A DNA stretch of 64,000 nt from Rheinheimera sp. 1928-s (lineage in GTDB: Bacteria; Pseudomonadota; Gammaproteobacteria; Enterobacterales; Alteromonadaceae): contig NZ_JARIXP010000005.1 in assembly GCF_029269265.1 (NCBI RefSeq), forward strand, positions 353,028 through 417,027. The letters run 5' to 3'. Under the pieces are notes generated by a model that did no database searches, was not told where the DNA came from, and saw only the letters and a program-made list of their open reading frames with translations. Shown one piece after another: positions 7,016 to 16,327 of the stretch (positions are counted from its first letter, which is position 1; each line of letters opens with the position of its first letter). Position numbers and translations under genes: made by a program.

Positions 7016-10000
7016 CTACTCCTTAGCCGCTTGCACATCACGGGCTGTCAGACGATACAGCACAGGAATAAACACCAGTGTCAGTAAGGTCGACAGGCTT
7101 AAACCCCAAATCACAGTAATAGCCATGGGAGAACGTATTTCCGCGCCATCACTGCTGCCAAGCACCATAGGCAATAACCCCAGCACTGTAGTTAAGGTCG
7201 TCATTAATACAGGGCGTAAACGGGTAGCTCCGGCCTGAACTATCGCATCATTCAACGCCATTCCTTCCGCCCGTAACTGGTTGATGCGGTCTATCAACAC
7301 TATGGCGTTATTGACCACTATACCAGCCAGCATAATCAGACCAATAAAGACGATGACAGAAACCCGGGTACCGGTTAGCCACAAACCAAGCACAGCACCA
7401 GCACCAGCCAAAGGCACAGTAAATAAAATCAGCAAAGGTTGCAGCAGATTTTCAAACTGCGACGCCATCACCAGATACACCAAAAATACCGCCAGCAACA
7501 AAGCCATCATCAAGGAGTTAAATGAACGCTCCATTTCTTCACTTTGCCCGACAATAGTGGCGCCTACGCCATAAGGCAGGCTTAACTGTGCCAATACGTC
7601 TTTAGCTGCGAGAGTGCCTTGCTCCAAGTCACCGTACGCCAAATTCGCGCTGACCAAAGCCACACGCTGCTGGCCAATACGGGTAATTTCGCTTGGGCCA
7701 ATTTCACGTTTAATATCAGCCACAGCAGATAAAGGCAGTGGTCTTTCGCTGTTTGGATTAATGATAATTTGCGACAGCTGCTGCTCTGAATTACGGAAGT
7801 TTTCCGCCAGGCGCACCCGGATATCCACTTTGCGGTCGTTAATCGAATACTGGCCTGCCACTTCACCACCTATATAATTGGCCACACGTTTGGACACATC
7901 AGCCGCAGTTAAACCCAGTTGAGATAATCTGTCGTGGTGGAAATGTAAGGTAAGTTCCGGCTGACCTGAACGTAACGAACTTTTGATATCAGTAAATCTG
8001 TTATTGGCGGCCAACAGCTTTGCCAGTTGATCAGAAGTAGCTTTTAAGCTGTTTAAATCATGGCCTGACAGTTCAATTTCCATCGGAGTACTGAAACTGA
8101 ACAGCTCTGGTCTGTCAATTTTTGCAGTCAGATCCGGCATGGTGCTTACGGTGTCGCGGAACAGTTGAATAAGGCGTTCTTCATCGGTCTTAGTGGCGCT
8201 GTCTTTTAAAATAATATTTAAACGGCCCCAGTGACTGCCACCCACATTTGGATCCACAGTCATCTGCTGCCCTGTACCGGCCTGAGCATAACTGCGATCA
8301 ATTTCAGGTTGCAGTGAAGCTACAGCAGCCAGCTGTTTCAGCACTTTGTCAGTGCGTTCGATGGCACTGCCAACAGGCAACTGCACTTCAACATAAAACT
8401 CGCCCTGACTCATGCTTGGGATCACATCAAAACCTAAACCCGGGATCAGCGAATAAATCAGCGCTGTGATGCCGATAGTAGCGGCCACCACCAAAGCTTT
8501 TACTTTGAGGGCTGCAGTTAATACCGCGCGGTAGCCCGACTCCAACGCTGCTAAAAAAGCATGCACCAAATTAAGCAAAGGGTTAAAGATAAAGCTTAAT
8601 GCTTTAGCCACAACACGGAACAGAATGGTCAGCAAGGTAAACAGACCTAAAAACAAAAAGCGAACACCCAGATACAGCAGATGGAATGGCAACAACGGCC
8701 ATAAATACCAACGAGAAGGTTTAATAGTTATTTTGCTTGTTTCTGCAGCAGTTGCCGAAGCCGAAGCAGAACCTGTACGTTCACGGGCTGCCATAGCCGG
8801 AATAAGTGTTAATGCCACCAATAACGACGCCAGCAAAGCATAAGTGACAGTTAAGGCCTGATCTTTAAACAGTTGCCCTGCCACACCTTCCACAAACACC
8901 AGCGGGAAAAATACCGCCACCGTAGTTAAGGTGGAGGCTGTTATTGCCATGGAGACTTCACTGGCACCTTTTTTCGCCGCCTCCAGAGGTGCCATGCCTT
9001 GCTCTTTATAGCGGGCAATGTTTTCTAGCACCACTATAGCGTTGTCCACCAGCATGCCTATAGCCAGGGCAATACCACCTAAGCTCATAATATTTAAGCT
9101 AATATCCTGCGCATACATCAGATTGAAGGTGGCAATCACCGACAACGGAATAGACACGGAGATCACGAGCGTGGTCCAGACATTACGCAGGAACAAATAC
9201 AACACCAGCATGGCCAGAATACCACCGGCAAAAGCGGCAGATTTCACTTCATCTATGGCTTGTTTGATAAAGGTAGACTGGTCATACACTAAGGTAAGCT
9301 GATAACCGGCTGGCAGATTTTTTTGTAGATCCGCCAGTTTGGCAGTGACCGTTTTTGCCACTTGAACTGTATTGGCGTCGCCTTCTTTATAAATAGAAAT
9401 TTCAATGGCTTCTTTGCCATGCACATAAGTAATACTTTGACGATCAACAAAGGAGTCCCGCACTTCGGCAATATCTGACAAGCGAATTTGGCTTTCACCT
9501 ACTTTGGAGATATATAAGTTGCGAATTTCATCCAGTGAAGCAAACTGGTTAATAGTACGAACTAAATAGTCATTGCTACCGGTTTCTAAACGACCACCAG
9601 CTTGGTTAATGTTTTGCTCTTTTAAACGCTGATTGATAGTGCTGATATCCAGCTTTAACTGGCTAAGTTTTTCATTATCAATGAGGATTTGAATTTCCTG
9701 AGTTAAACCACCATCAGGTCGTACCGCAGCCACGCCAGACAAGGATTCTAAACGACGGCGTAAATCTTCTTCAGCAAAAGTACGCAAGCTCACCAGTTGA
9801 GCTGGGGTTAGATCATTTTTCTCATCCCGGCTTAAAGCCAGACGAACCACAGGATCTAAATTCGGATTAAACCGCAGCAGCAAAGGCTTTTTCACGTCTA
9901 AAGGCAGATACAGCACATCGATTTTCTCGCGTACTTCAAGGCCTGCCAGATCCATATCTGAGCCCCATTCAAATTCCATAATCACATCTGAGCGACCAGC

Positions 10001-10255
10001 ACGGGACACTGAATGTACTTTACGAATGCCTTTAACAATGCCCACGGCTTCTTCAATAGGCTTACTGACCAGTTGCTCGACTTCGGCCGGAGCTGCTCCC
10101 TGGTATTCAGTGCGGATAGTTAAGGTTGGGTAAGACAAATCAGGAAGTAAATTGACGGCCAGTCGCCCCATAGCAACCAGACCAAATAACATAATGCCTA
10201 AAGTGAACATCCACATAGTGACCGGACGTGCAACGGCTGTATCCACTAGTTTCAT
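7016..10255 (-). CDS. RND-family efflux pump inner-membrane subunit (first of two), with an enlarged central loop
   Basis: A 1079-residue RND permease. It carries LAIGMLVDNAIVVLENIA in TM4 and LAGIVVNNAIVLIDRIN in the C-terminal half. It is some 50-60 residues longer than its neighbour. The excess lies between TM6 and TM7, where an alanine/serine-rich linker (GSASASATAAETSK) leads into about 60 strongly hydrophobic residues (WYLWPLLPFHLLYLGVRF onward) before TM7. In AcrB this position holds only one amphipathic surface helix. It is the second gene of a leftward operon: adaptor, this pump, second pump. Pairs of different RND genes behind one adaptor occur in MdtABC-type systems, where they form heterotrimers. 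Whether that holds here is inference. Confidence 0.85.
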   Translation of the reverse strand: MKLVDTAVARPVTMWMFTLGIMLFGLVAMGRLAVNLLPDLSYPTLTIRTEYQGAAPAEVEQLVSKPIEEAVGIVKGIRKVHSVSRAGRSDVIMEFEWGSDMDLAGLEVREKIDVLYLPLDVKKPLLLRFNPNLDPVVRLALSRDEKNDLTPAQLVSLRTFAEEDLRRRLESLSGVAAVRPDGGLTQEIQILIDNEKLSQLKLDISTINQRLKEQNINQAGGRLETGSNDYLVRTINQFASLDEIRNLYISKVGESQIRLSDIAEVRDSFVDRQSITYVHGKEAIEISIYKEGDANTVQVAKTVTAKLADLQKNLPAGYQLTLVYDQSTFIKQAIDEVKSAAFAGGILAMLVLYLFLRNVWTTLVISVSIPLSVIATFNLMYAQDISLNIMSLGGIALAIGMLVDNAIVVLENIARYKEQGMAPLEAAKKGASEVSMAITASTLTTVAVFFPLVFVEGVAGQLFKDQALTVTYALLASLLVALTLIPAMAARERTGSASASATAAETSKITIKPSRWYLWPLLPFHLLYLGVRFLFLGLFTLLTILFRVVAKALSFIFNPLLNLVHAFLAALESGYRAVLTAALKVKALVVAATIGITALIYSLIPGLGFDVIPSMSQGEFYVEVQLPVGSAIERTDKVLKQLAAVASLQPEIDRSYAQAGTGQQMTVDPNVGGSHWGRLNIILKDSATKTDEERLIQLFRDTVSTMPDLTAKIDRPELFSFSTPMEIELSGHDLNSLKATSDQLAKLLAANNRFTDIKSSLRSGQPELTLHFHHDRLSQLGLTAADVSKRVANYIGGEVAGQYSINDRKVDIRVRLAENFRNSEQQLSQIIINPNSERPLPLSAVADIKREIGPSEITRIGQQRVALVSANLAYGDLEQGTLAAKDVLAQLSLPYGVGATIVGQSEEMERSFNSLMMALLLAVFLVYLVMASQFENLLQPLLILFTVPLAGAGAVLGLWLTGTRVSVIVFIGLIMLAGIVVNNAIVLIDRINQLRAEGMALNDAIVQAGATRLRPVLMTTLTTVLGLLPMVLGSSDGAEIRSPMAITVIWGLSLSTLLTLVFIPVLYRLTARDVQAAKE

Positions 10256-10285
10256 AGAAGATCCCTAAATTTTTTTTGTAGTTAG

Positions 10286-10313
10286 TAATGGCAGGATTTT
10301 CGTCCTGCCATTA
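10286..10313 (-). other. Intercistronic hairpin between adaptor and pump genes
   Basis: Eleven-base perfect stem TAATGGCAGGA/TCCTGCCATTA with a six-base loop and no T-run on the minus strand. It sits in the 70-base gap between adaptor and first pump, so it may stabilise the upstream message or reduce read-through. The ATGGCAGG arm recurs in the hairpin at 14799. Confidence 0.5.
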
Positions 10314-10325
10314 AGGGAGATTAGC

Positions 10326-11393
10326 TTAGCTTTTCGCAATGACCTGAACAGGGCTTTGCTCTTTTAAACTGGCTTGACCTGCAGTAACCACCTGGTCACC
10401 TTCAGTTAAACCTTCAACCACTTCAAACATGCTGTCGGATTCATAGCCAGTTGTGATAGCTTTGCGTTCTACTTTGCCGTCTTTATTTACTACAAAGACT
10501 GAACTGCTGTTGTCCATCGCCATCACTGCGCGTTTTGGCACTAATAACGCAGCATCTTTTGCATCGTATTGCACTTCAACCTGAGCAAACATACCGGCTT
10601 TTAAGGTTAGATCGCTGTTATCCACAGCCACTGTGACACGGGCTGTGCCTGTAGCTGCATCTACCACCGGAGAGATACGGATAATTTTGGCTTGTTTGAC
10701 TGGCATAGCGGCAAAGTGCAAGTGAGCAACCTGGCCCACTTTAGCGTTAGGCAGCTGATGCTCAGGTAAGTTGATCACCGCTTCTAAGCGCTCTTGTGAC
10801 ACAATTTCAAACAAAGCTTTGGATGAATACTCAGTGATCAGCTGGCCCACTTTGACATGACGACGAGCGACTACACCACTGATAGGCGCAATGATCTGAG
10901 TTTCTTTTAACGCCAGCTCTGACAAAGCCACAGAAGCTGATAAAGATTCAACCTGCCATTTTAACTTGTCGTACAAGTCAAAACTGACCAGTTTTTTCTG
11001 ATACATGGTTTCTAAACGTGCCAGTTCGCTTTTTAACTGACCTAATTCAGCTTTGCCTTTGGCTAAGTTTAACTGCTGACGTTCAGTATCTAAAATAGCC
11101 AGCACTTGTCCTGCTTTGACCACATCACCTTCTTCAACAAACAGCTGCTGTACTATGCCAGTAGACTTGCTGTTTACTTCAGCGTCCTCTTTGGCTTCGA
11201 GCGTACTGGTGGTGCGGTACAAACTGCTGATCTCACCGCGACTGACTACAGCAGCCTCAACAGGAATACTGATCACAGTGTCTACTTTAGCAGTATCAGC
11301 ACTTCCTTCAGCGCTGCCGCATCCGGTTAATACTAAAGAACTGGCCAATAAGGCAGTGGTTACAGCAGTCGCAAGCAATGAGCGGGTTTTCAT
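10326..11393 (-). CDS. RND efflux periplasmic adaptor (membrane fusion protein), lipoprotein
   Basis: About 355 residues from the ATG at 11393. AAGGA stands a few bases upstream, and the start puts a lipoprotein signal peptide right at the N-terminus with lipobox LTGC. Domains run: lipoyl-like half-motifs (VNSKSTGIVQQLFVEEGDVV and APISGVVARRHVKVGQLI), an alpha-hairpin between them (about 95-155), a beta-barrel (GQVAHLHFAAMPVKQAK), and a membrane-proximal domain (SSVFVVNKDGKVERKAI). It links the two RND pumps to an outer-membrane channel. First gene of the operon. Its 5' flank (11394-11567, AT-rich) must hold the promoter, but I cannot pick one out with confidence. Confidence 0.85.
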   Translation of the reverse strand: MKTRSLLATAVTTALLASSLVLTGCGSAEGSADTAKVDTVISIPVEAAVVSRGEISSLYRTTSTLEAKEDAEVNSKSTGIVQQLFVEEGDVVKAGQVLAILDTERQQLNLAKGKAELGQLKSELARLETMYQKKLVSFDLYDKLKWQVESLSASVALSELALKETQIIAPISGVVARRHVKVGQLITEYSSKALFEIVSQERLEAVINLPEHQLPNAKVGQVAHLHFAAMPVKQAKIIRISPVVDAATGTARVTVAVDNSDLTLKAGMFAQVEVQYDAKDAALLVPKRAVMAMDNSSSVFVVNKDGKVERKAITTGYESDSMFEVVEGLTEGDQVVTAGQASLKEQSPVQVIAKS

Positions 11394-11567
11394 AATTAAT
11401 CCTTGAATAAACAAAATCGAATCAGTTGCAGAGGGGTTGCATCCCTTATGCCATCTCGAAAAAAATAAATAAATCCGTTTAAAAACAACTAGATAAAATA
11501 ATAAAACATAAAATCAGCCTGAGTTCATTTTTAGCCTTTGGTAAATTTCACTACTTTTTAGTCAATC

Positions 11568-11583
11568 AAAGATCCGACCAGTA
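11568..11583 (+). promoter_or_regulatory. FadR-like operator upstream of the FadL-type gene
   Basis: AAAGATCCGACCAGTA matches the reverse complement of the FadR consensus (from memory AACTGGTCNGACNNGTT) at about 13 of 16 positions, including the whole CCGACCAGT half. It lies about 60 bases before the likely transcription start. A second candidate precedes fadE, which supports a shared fatty-acid regulon. Binding is inferred. Confidence 0.45.
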
Positions 11584-11598
11584 GCAGAATTTGCCAGA

Positions 11599-11636
11599 CT
11601 TAGAGCATGTACTCTAAGCCCCTCGCCCTCTATAAT
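11599..11636 (+). promoter_or_regulatory. Promoter and palindrome of the FadL-type gene
   Basis: A perfect -10 box TATAAT lies at 11631-11636, which puts transcription start near 11643, ahead of the chosen ATG at 11668. No good -35 is present. In its place is a palindrome CTTAGAG (11599-11605) / CTCTAAG (11612-11618), which suggests an activator or repressor site. Its right half, TACTCTAAGCCC, recurs before fadE. Confidence 0.5.
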
Positions 11637-11667
11637 GCCGCGAAATTCAATACAGGGTACAAAAACA

Positions 11668-13131
11668 ATGTTACGAAAAGCTTCATTACCATTCGCAATC
11701 AGCCTTGCTTTGGTCAGTCAGTCTGCTTTTGCCGAAGGCTATAAATTATTTGAACAGTCAGTTAGTGCCGCCGGCAACGCTTATGCAGGCCGTGGCGCTC
11801 AGATCACCGACGCTTCTTTGGTCTATTCTAACCCTGCTGCATTAACTGAATTAGAAGGCGCGCAATTTTCCGGCGGTGTAAACCTGATCTATGCAACAAC
11901 CCGTTACAATGACGCCTCGGCCCAAAGCGCCAATGGTATGGCTGTGACTGGCCGTGACTCAGGTAAGTTGACCTTGTCTGAGTTGGTGCCTTTTGCTTTT
12001 TACAGCGACCATATCAGCGATAACTTAAGCTGGGGTATTGGTGTCTATGCGCCTTTTGGTTTGTCATCTGATTACCATGATGATTGGGTCGGCCGTTATT
12101 TTGCTGATGAAACCGCCATCAAAGTGGTGGCCATGCAGCCTACTCTGGCCTATAAACTGAACCAAGCCTGGTCTGTTGGTTTGGGTATCAATATTAATTA
12201 CGCCGAAGGCACTTTATCCAAATACAAAGACCACTCAGGTTTATGTGAACTGGGTACCAACATCAATGGATTATATGGCGCTGATGTTTACAACGCCGCC
12301 TACTGTGACAGTCACTACGAAGTGAATGGTGATGATGTAGCTGCAGGGTACAATTTCGGTATTCATGGTGATTTAGGTTCAACCAAACTGGCGTTGGTAT
12401 ATCACTCTGAAGTGAAATACAACTTAAAAGGTGACTCTGAAATCACCAATACGCCAATTACAGGCGCAAATGTGGCTGGCAATCCTAATTTTATAATCGC
12501 TCGTCCAGAGCTGCCAGCCGTCAGTGTAGCCACGGGCAAACTGGCCGCTAACAGCTATCTGTCAGAGCAAAGCAAGCTGGATTTAACCACTCCGGCAAAC
12601 CTGGCTTTTAGTTTGGATCAAAAAATCACTGATGTGTTATCTGTACAAGGCAGTGTGACCTGGACAGGCTGGAGCAGCTTTGAGTCAATCGATATCGTCA
12701 GCGATGACAGCACTCCAAGTATTTCTTTAAGTACTCAGATGCCACAAAATCTTAATAAAGAAGGTTACATTGGCTATATCCCAGAGCATTGGCATGATAC
12801 CTGGTCGTTCTCTTTAGGTACCACAGTGCACTACAACGACGAACTGACGTTAAGAACTGGTCTGGCTTACGATGAAAACCCTATCACGGCCAGCCATAAA
12901 ACAGCACGGGTGCCAACAGCGGACCGTATTTGGTGGACCTGGGGTGCAACTTGGGCTCTGAGCGCAGCACAAAGTGTCGACTTTGCTTATGGCTATATGT
13001 GGATGAACGAAGTCAATATCGATGAGCATGAATACAACGCCCATGGCGACCGTATTTATAACTCTGGTGTGCAAGCGAATTACCGCAACAATGCGCAAGT
13101 TCTGGCCGTGCAGTGGAACCACAAGTTCTAA
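11668..13131 (+). CDS. fadL: OmpP1/FadL-family outer-membrane long-chain fatty acid transporter
   Basis: About 487 residues from the ATG at 11668. An upstream in-frame ATG at 11635 overlaps the -10 box, so it cannot be used. The signal peptide reads MLRKASLPFAISLALVSQ and is cut after AFA. The mature N-terminus EGYKLFEQSVSAAGNAYAGR and the following SLVYSNPAALTEL are the FadL hatch hallmark (the NPA motif). The C-terminus ends in Phe (VQWNHKF), the outer-membrane beta-barrel insertion signal. It takes up long-chain fatty acids or other hydrophobic molecules across the outer membrane. FadR-like sites here and at fadE fit a link to beta-oxidation. FadL paralogues are common, so a different hydrophobic substrate is possible. 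Confidence 0.8.
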   Translation: MLRKASLPFAISLALVSQSAFAEGYKLFEQSVSAAGNAYAGRGAQITDASLVYSNPAALTELEGAQFSGGVNLIYATTRYNDASAQSANGMAVTGRDSGKLTLSELVPFAFYSDHISDNLSWGIGVYAPFGLSSDYHDDWVGRYFADETAIKVVAMQPTLAYKLNQAWSVGLGININYAEGTLSKYKDHSGLCELGTNINGLYGADVYNAAYCDSHYEVNGDDVAAGYNFGIHGDLGSTKLALVYHSEVKYNLKGDSEITNTPITGANVAGNPNFIIARPELPAVSVATGKLAANSYLSEQSKLDLTTPANLAFSLDQKITDVLSVQGSVTWTGWSSFESIDIVSDDSTPSISLSTQMPQNLNKEGYIGYIPEHWHDTWSFSLGTTVHYNDELTLRTGLAYDENPITASHKTARVPTADRIWWTWGATWALSAAQSVDFAYGYMWMNEVNIDEHEYNAHGDRIYNSGVQANYRNNAQVLAVQWNHKF

Positions 13132-13164
13132 GCCTGCTCAACATAAGCCTTGAACACCTTTGTC

Positions 13165-13193
13165 AAAACCACCGTTTTTACGGTGGTTTTTTT
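13165..13193 (+). terminator. Rho-independent terminator of the FadL-type gene
   Basis: Stem AAACCACCG/CGGTGGTTT with a six-base loop, then a T-run, 34 bases after the stop codon. Confidence 0.8.
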
Positions 13194-13238
13194 GTTTCTG
13201 GCAAAAGCCAGCAGGGTTGGGAGATTATTTTTCGCTAT

Positions 13239-13269
13239 AAAAAATGGCCACGTCCTGTGGCCATTTTTT
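13239..13269. terminator. Bidirectional terminator between convergent genes
   Basis: Seven-base stem TGGCCAC/GTGGCCA with a GTCCT loop, flanked by six A on the left and six T on the right, so it terminates in both directions. It serves the lipoprotein gene ending at 13298 on the minus strand. Confidence 0.75.
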
Positions 13270-13297
13270 GTTTTACAACCTATCACCTACCAGTGAA

Positions 13298-14629
13298 TTA
13301 TTTAACCAGCGTGATTTTGTAACCACTTGGAGCTGTAGCAGATGGTTCTGCTGCCAGGATATAGTTTTTACCCGCTTCCAATTGCTGTGTATCGGTTTTA
13401 TCCAACAAGCTGATGGTGCCGTTGTCTGCTACGTGAACCAGAGAAATAGAATAGAAATCTTTTGGCAAGACTAAACTGGCGTACTTTTTAAATTCCAGTG
13501 CTTTGACATGAAACTTGGCGCTTTCAATAGTTTCGTTCTGACGAACAAAATAGAAATGCAGATTTTTGAAATCAGGCACCAGGTTGGCCACGTTGATTTC
13601 ATGTTCATGAATTTGCGGTAAATTCTTTTCAGTAAAGTTCACTAAGCCTACTTTTTGCTCAGCATCACGGAACAACAACACCGACTTGCTCTGCCCTGCG
13701 TTAATCGTCAGCAACACATTGTTTAATAACAACTGGTTGTTTTCGTTTAACACAGCGATGCTGTAATCGTTTTTGTCTAACTGGATATAATCTGTCAGCG
13801 TATCCTGCACTAGGTCTGCAACAGGTAAATTGTTGATTGCGATTTGACCTTCTTGGTTGTCCAGGCTGTTGTAAATACGCACTTGTCCTTTCGCCAGACG
13901 ATGTTCAAGGGCATCCACAGCGCTTGAGTTGCCAACAATGTCTAAAGACACTTGTTGCTGCAGAGGACCTAACTTGTCACGCACCACCATCACATAGCTG
14001 GCGGTGTATTGGAAGTTATAAGCTGCGGCTTCAAAAAATGGGGTCTTGCTGCCTGCAGCGGTAATATACAGCTTGTACTTACCACGTTTGAGCATTTTAC
14101 CCGTGGTGGTAATGGTTTTAGTAGCCACAGACTCTAACAAAATTGCTTTGCTGAAATCGTCAGCTTCTGCTGCGGTGTAAATATCTACCTTATCGTAGTT
14201 AGACGATAAATTAGCAACAAAAACCCGGAACTGGTCGTCAAATTTTTCCTCACGTGCGTGAGTTAACGACAAAATGCTTGGGTTCGCTGCATCACCAGCC
14301 ATCAGCAACAGAGTTTTGTCGCCTTTATTCAGCGTGATATCCGCTTCCTTAATTAAACTACTGTTGGTTGCGTTTTTCAGCTGATATTTGTAACTGCCAG
14401 GCTCAATAGCAAACATATTAGAAGCATCACCAAAAACAGCAGATCCTGCCGCCTTGTTGTCGACGGTGAACGTACTGTTCGCACTATTGGCAGCACCATT
14501 GTAAAACTGCACATACCCCTGGGTAAAACCTTCTTCCGCTTTATCATCTGAGCCGCCACCGCAGGCGGCCAAAGCGATCAGCGAAAACAAAGGCAAAGCC
14601 AGACGACTGGCGCGCTGTATCATGTTCAT
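13298..14629 (-). CDS. Lipoprotein with DUF4397-like beta repeats
   Basis: A 443-residue exported lipoprotein. The signal peptide ends in lipobox LAAC, followed by a GGGSDD linker typical of surface or periplasmic lipoproteins of this group. The body is beta-rich and built of at least two similar units that begin with a G-x-V-(Q/R)-(F/I)-Y-N pattern (GYVQFYNGAANSA at about 38 and GQVRIYNSLDNQ at about 245), a layout that recalls DUF4397 proteins; I assign that family only tentatively. An AGGAT ribosome-binding site supports the ATG at 14629. It is transcribed alone, leftward, with a terminator on each side. Substrate or partner is unknown. Confidence 0.6.
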   Translation of the reverse strand: MNMIQRASRLALPLFSLIALAACGGGSDDKAEEGFTQGYVQFYNGAANSANSTFTVDNKAAGSAVFGDASNMFAIEPGSYKYQLKNATNSSLIKEADITLNKGDKTLLLMAGDAANPSILSLTHAREEKFDDQFRVFVANLSSNYDKVDIYTAAEADDFSKAILLESVATKTITTTGKMLKRGKYKLYITAAGSKTPFFEAAAYNFQYTASYVMVVRDKLGPLQQQVSLDIVGNSSAVDALEHRLAKGQVRIYNSLDNQEGQIAINNLPVADLVQDTLTDYIQLDKNDYSIAVLNENNQLLLNNVLLTINAGQSKSVLLFRDAEQKVGLVNFTEKNLPQIHEHEINVANLVPDFKNLHFYFVRQNETIESAKFHVKALEFKKYASLVLPKDFYSISLVHVADNGTISLLDKTDTQQLEAGKNYILAAEPSATAPSGYKITLVK

Positions 14630-14798
14630 AAAGCTATCCTGTAACTTGGTTGTTAGTTCGCCAAGAGATTATGTATAGCCTTATGAAAAACCTAGCGTTT
14701 TTACCAACACCAACAGTTAATAACAGCCTTTAACAAATAAAATAAAACTGACTACTATTGAGCTATTGCAAAGTTATATAAAGAGAGTGTTCTAAACT

Positions 14799-14827
14799 AA
14801 GATGGCAGGCTCATGGCCTGCCATCTT
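14799..14827 (-). terminator. Hairpin downstream of the DUF4097 gene
   Basis: Twelve-base perfect stem AAGATGGCAGGC/GCCTGCCATCTT with loop TCATG, four bases after the minus-strand stop. The T-run behind it is weak (TTAGTTT), so termination may be partial. Confidence 0.5.
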
Positions 14828-14831
14828 TGAT

Positions 14832-15797
14832 TTAGTGTGTTTCAAGTTTCAATGAACCGCTGACAGTGCTCATTTCTACACTACCTTCGCCTTTGCCTGT
14901 ACTGAATTCGAGGCTACGACGTGGACCATACTTTGCTTTGTTCGCTGTATGGCTGGTGAGTTCATTTTTAATAGAGCCTCCGGCATTGGCGACCAGATTA
15001 AATTTAGCGCTGATGTTTTTCTCCAGCTTCAGCTTGGCATCCCCACTGACAGTGCTGACTTCTATGCGTGGCATCAAACTGCCTTTGAGTTCAGCATCTA
15101 ATGAACCGTTGACCGAGCTCATGTTCAGTTGCTGCACCTTTGTCAGCTCCAGATCGGCTTCGCCGTTGACCACTGACACAGAAACTTCAGACGCTGAAGA
15201 TTTGGTATCAATACTGCCATTGACGGCATCAATACTCAGCCTGCCTTCTGAACCACTGTCTTCAATTTCACCGTTGACTGTGCTCAACCTAATACGGCCA
15301 TTGTTATTCACACTGGTAATTTCGCCGTTCACGGTTTCCAACTGAATAAACTTTTGCAGTTTTTCAGCATACACAGAACCATTGACCGTACTGATTTTGG
15401 TGCTGCCCTGAACCCCTGACACCCGTACGCTTGAGTTTACGCCCTGAAACTCCAGTTCTGCCCCCAGCGGTACTTCAATTTTTAAACGTGAGCCCTGGTT
15501 ATCTTTATCGTCCCAGTCCCAGCCACTGTGATTACGCATATTGGGCATTTTTACTTTAAAACTGGTAAAGCCATTTTTCGATTCAATGTCATACCCATCG
15601 GCTTTTTCATCCAGAGTCCCTGAGACTTTAAAACGTCCTTCGGATGTTGCTGTTATTTGCACATCACCGCGCATATTTTCAATAAAAATCTTTTCATTGT
15701 TGGCCACTTTCAGATTTTCATTGACAGACTCTGCCGCCGATAAAAACTGGCTGAATACAGATAAGGCGAGGCCTAAAATCAGTTGTTGTTTCATCAT
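14832..15797 (-). CDS. DUF4097-family exported beta-repeat protein
   Basis: A 321-residue protein with a signal peptide (MMKQQLILGLALSVFSQFLSA). GGAG stands four bases before the first of two adjacent ATG codons, so the start is at 15797 or 15794. After an acidic/aromatic stretch (GWDWDDKDNQ) the rest is a right-handed beta-repeat: eight near-regular units carry a V-(N/S)-G core (STVNGS, ETVNGE, STVNGE, DAVNGS, SVVNGE, SSVNGS, STVSGD, STVSGS). DUF4097 proteins often sit behind ECF sigma / anti-sigma pairs, as here. Their function is unsettled; a role in sensing or responding to envelope stress is inference. Third gene of the leftward operon. Confidence 0.75.
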   Translation of the reverse strand: MMKQQLILGLALSVFSQFLSAAESVNENLKVANNEKIFIENMRGDVQITATSEGRFKVSGTLDEKADGYDIESKNGFTSFKVKMPNMRNHSGWDWDDKDNQGSRLKIEVPLGAELEFQGVNSSVRVSGVQGSTKISTVNGSVYAEKLQKFIQLETVNGEITSVNNNGRIRLSTVNGEIEDSGSEGRLSIDAVNGSIDTKSSASEVSVSVVNGEADLELTKVQQLNMSSVNGSLDAELKGSLMPRIEVSTVSGDAKLKLEKNISAKFNLVANAGGSIKNELTSHTANKAKYGPRRSLEFSTGKGEGSVEMSTVSGSLKLETH

Positions 15798-15808
15798 GTT
15801 ACTCCAGA

Positions 15809-16327
15809 TTAAACCAGGCCCGACTGGACCACTTTTTGTAAATAATTCTGCTGTTGGCTATACAATTGTTTTAATTGTTTTAATAACAGCGCTTCATTCG
15901 GATTGTATTTCAATGCCATTTGCACCTGAGCTATCGCCTGTTGCCACTGTGCAAGCTGTTGCTGCCAGTCGGCATACACAGGATCAACCGCTTTCATGCT
16001 GGCCAGTTGCTCTGCTTTGGCTTGCTCGAAGCTGTAAACTATAGCGGTTTCAGCATCCAGCATTTGAGGGTTAAATACCAAAGGTTGCGTAGGTGTCGCT
16101 GGCTGCCAAAATAAGGTAACAGCGAATAACACCGAAGCCGCGCTGGCGACATAAGCGCTGGCAAAAGGTACTGATAACCACTGATTTGGTTTTAACTGCA
16201 CCACTTTTTCCGTCATTGCTTCAGGGTCAGTTAAACGCTGTTCCAGCTCTGGCCATAAATCGCGGGATGGTTTTAGTTCAGCAGATAACCCGGCGATCAA
16301 AGCATCCAATTCATGTTCAGTTTTCAT
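15809..16327 (-). CDS. Anti-sigma factor-like membrane protein
   Basis: A 172-residue protein starting MKTEHELDALIAGLSAELKP. It has a cytoplasmic, acidic N-terminal helix region, one membrane span at about residues 50-72 (LSVPFASAYVASAASVLFAV) and a periplasmic helical tail rich in Gln and Leu (DWQQQLAQWQQAIAQVQMAL). It overlaps the sigma gene by 11 bases, so the two are translationally coupled. Position and layout fit a single-pass anti-sigma factor that holds the ECF sigma until an envelope signal arrives. I see no HxxxCxxC zinc motif, so it is not a ZAS-type anti-sigma. The assignment rests mainly on context. Confidence 0.65.
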   Translation of the reverse strand: MKTEHELDALIAGLSAELKPSRDLWPELEQRLTDPEAMTEKVVQLKPNQWLSVPFASAYVASAASVLFAVTLFWQPATPTQPLVFNPQMLDAETAIVYSFEQAKAEQLASMKAVDPVYADWQQQLAQWQQAIAQVQMALKYNPNEALLLKQLKQLYSQQQNYLQKVVQSGLV

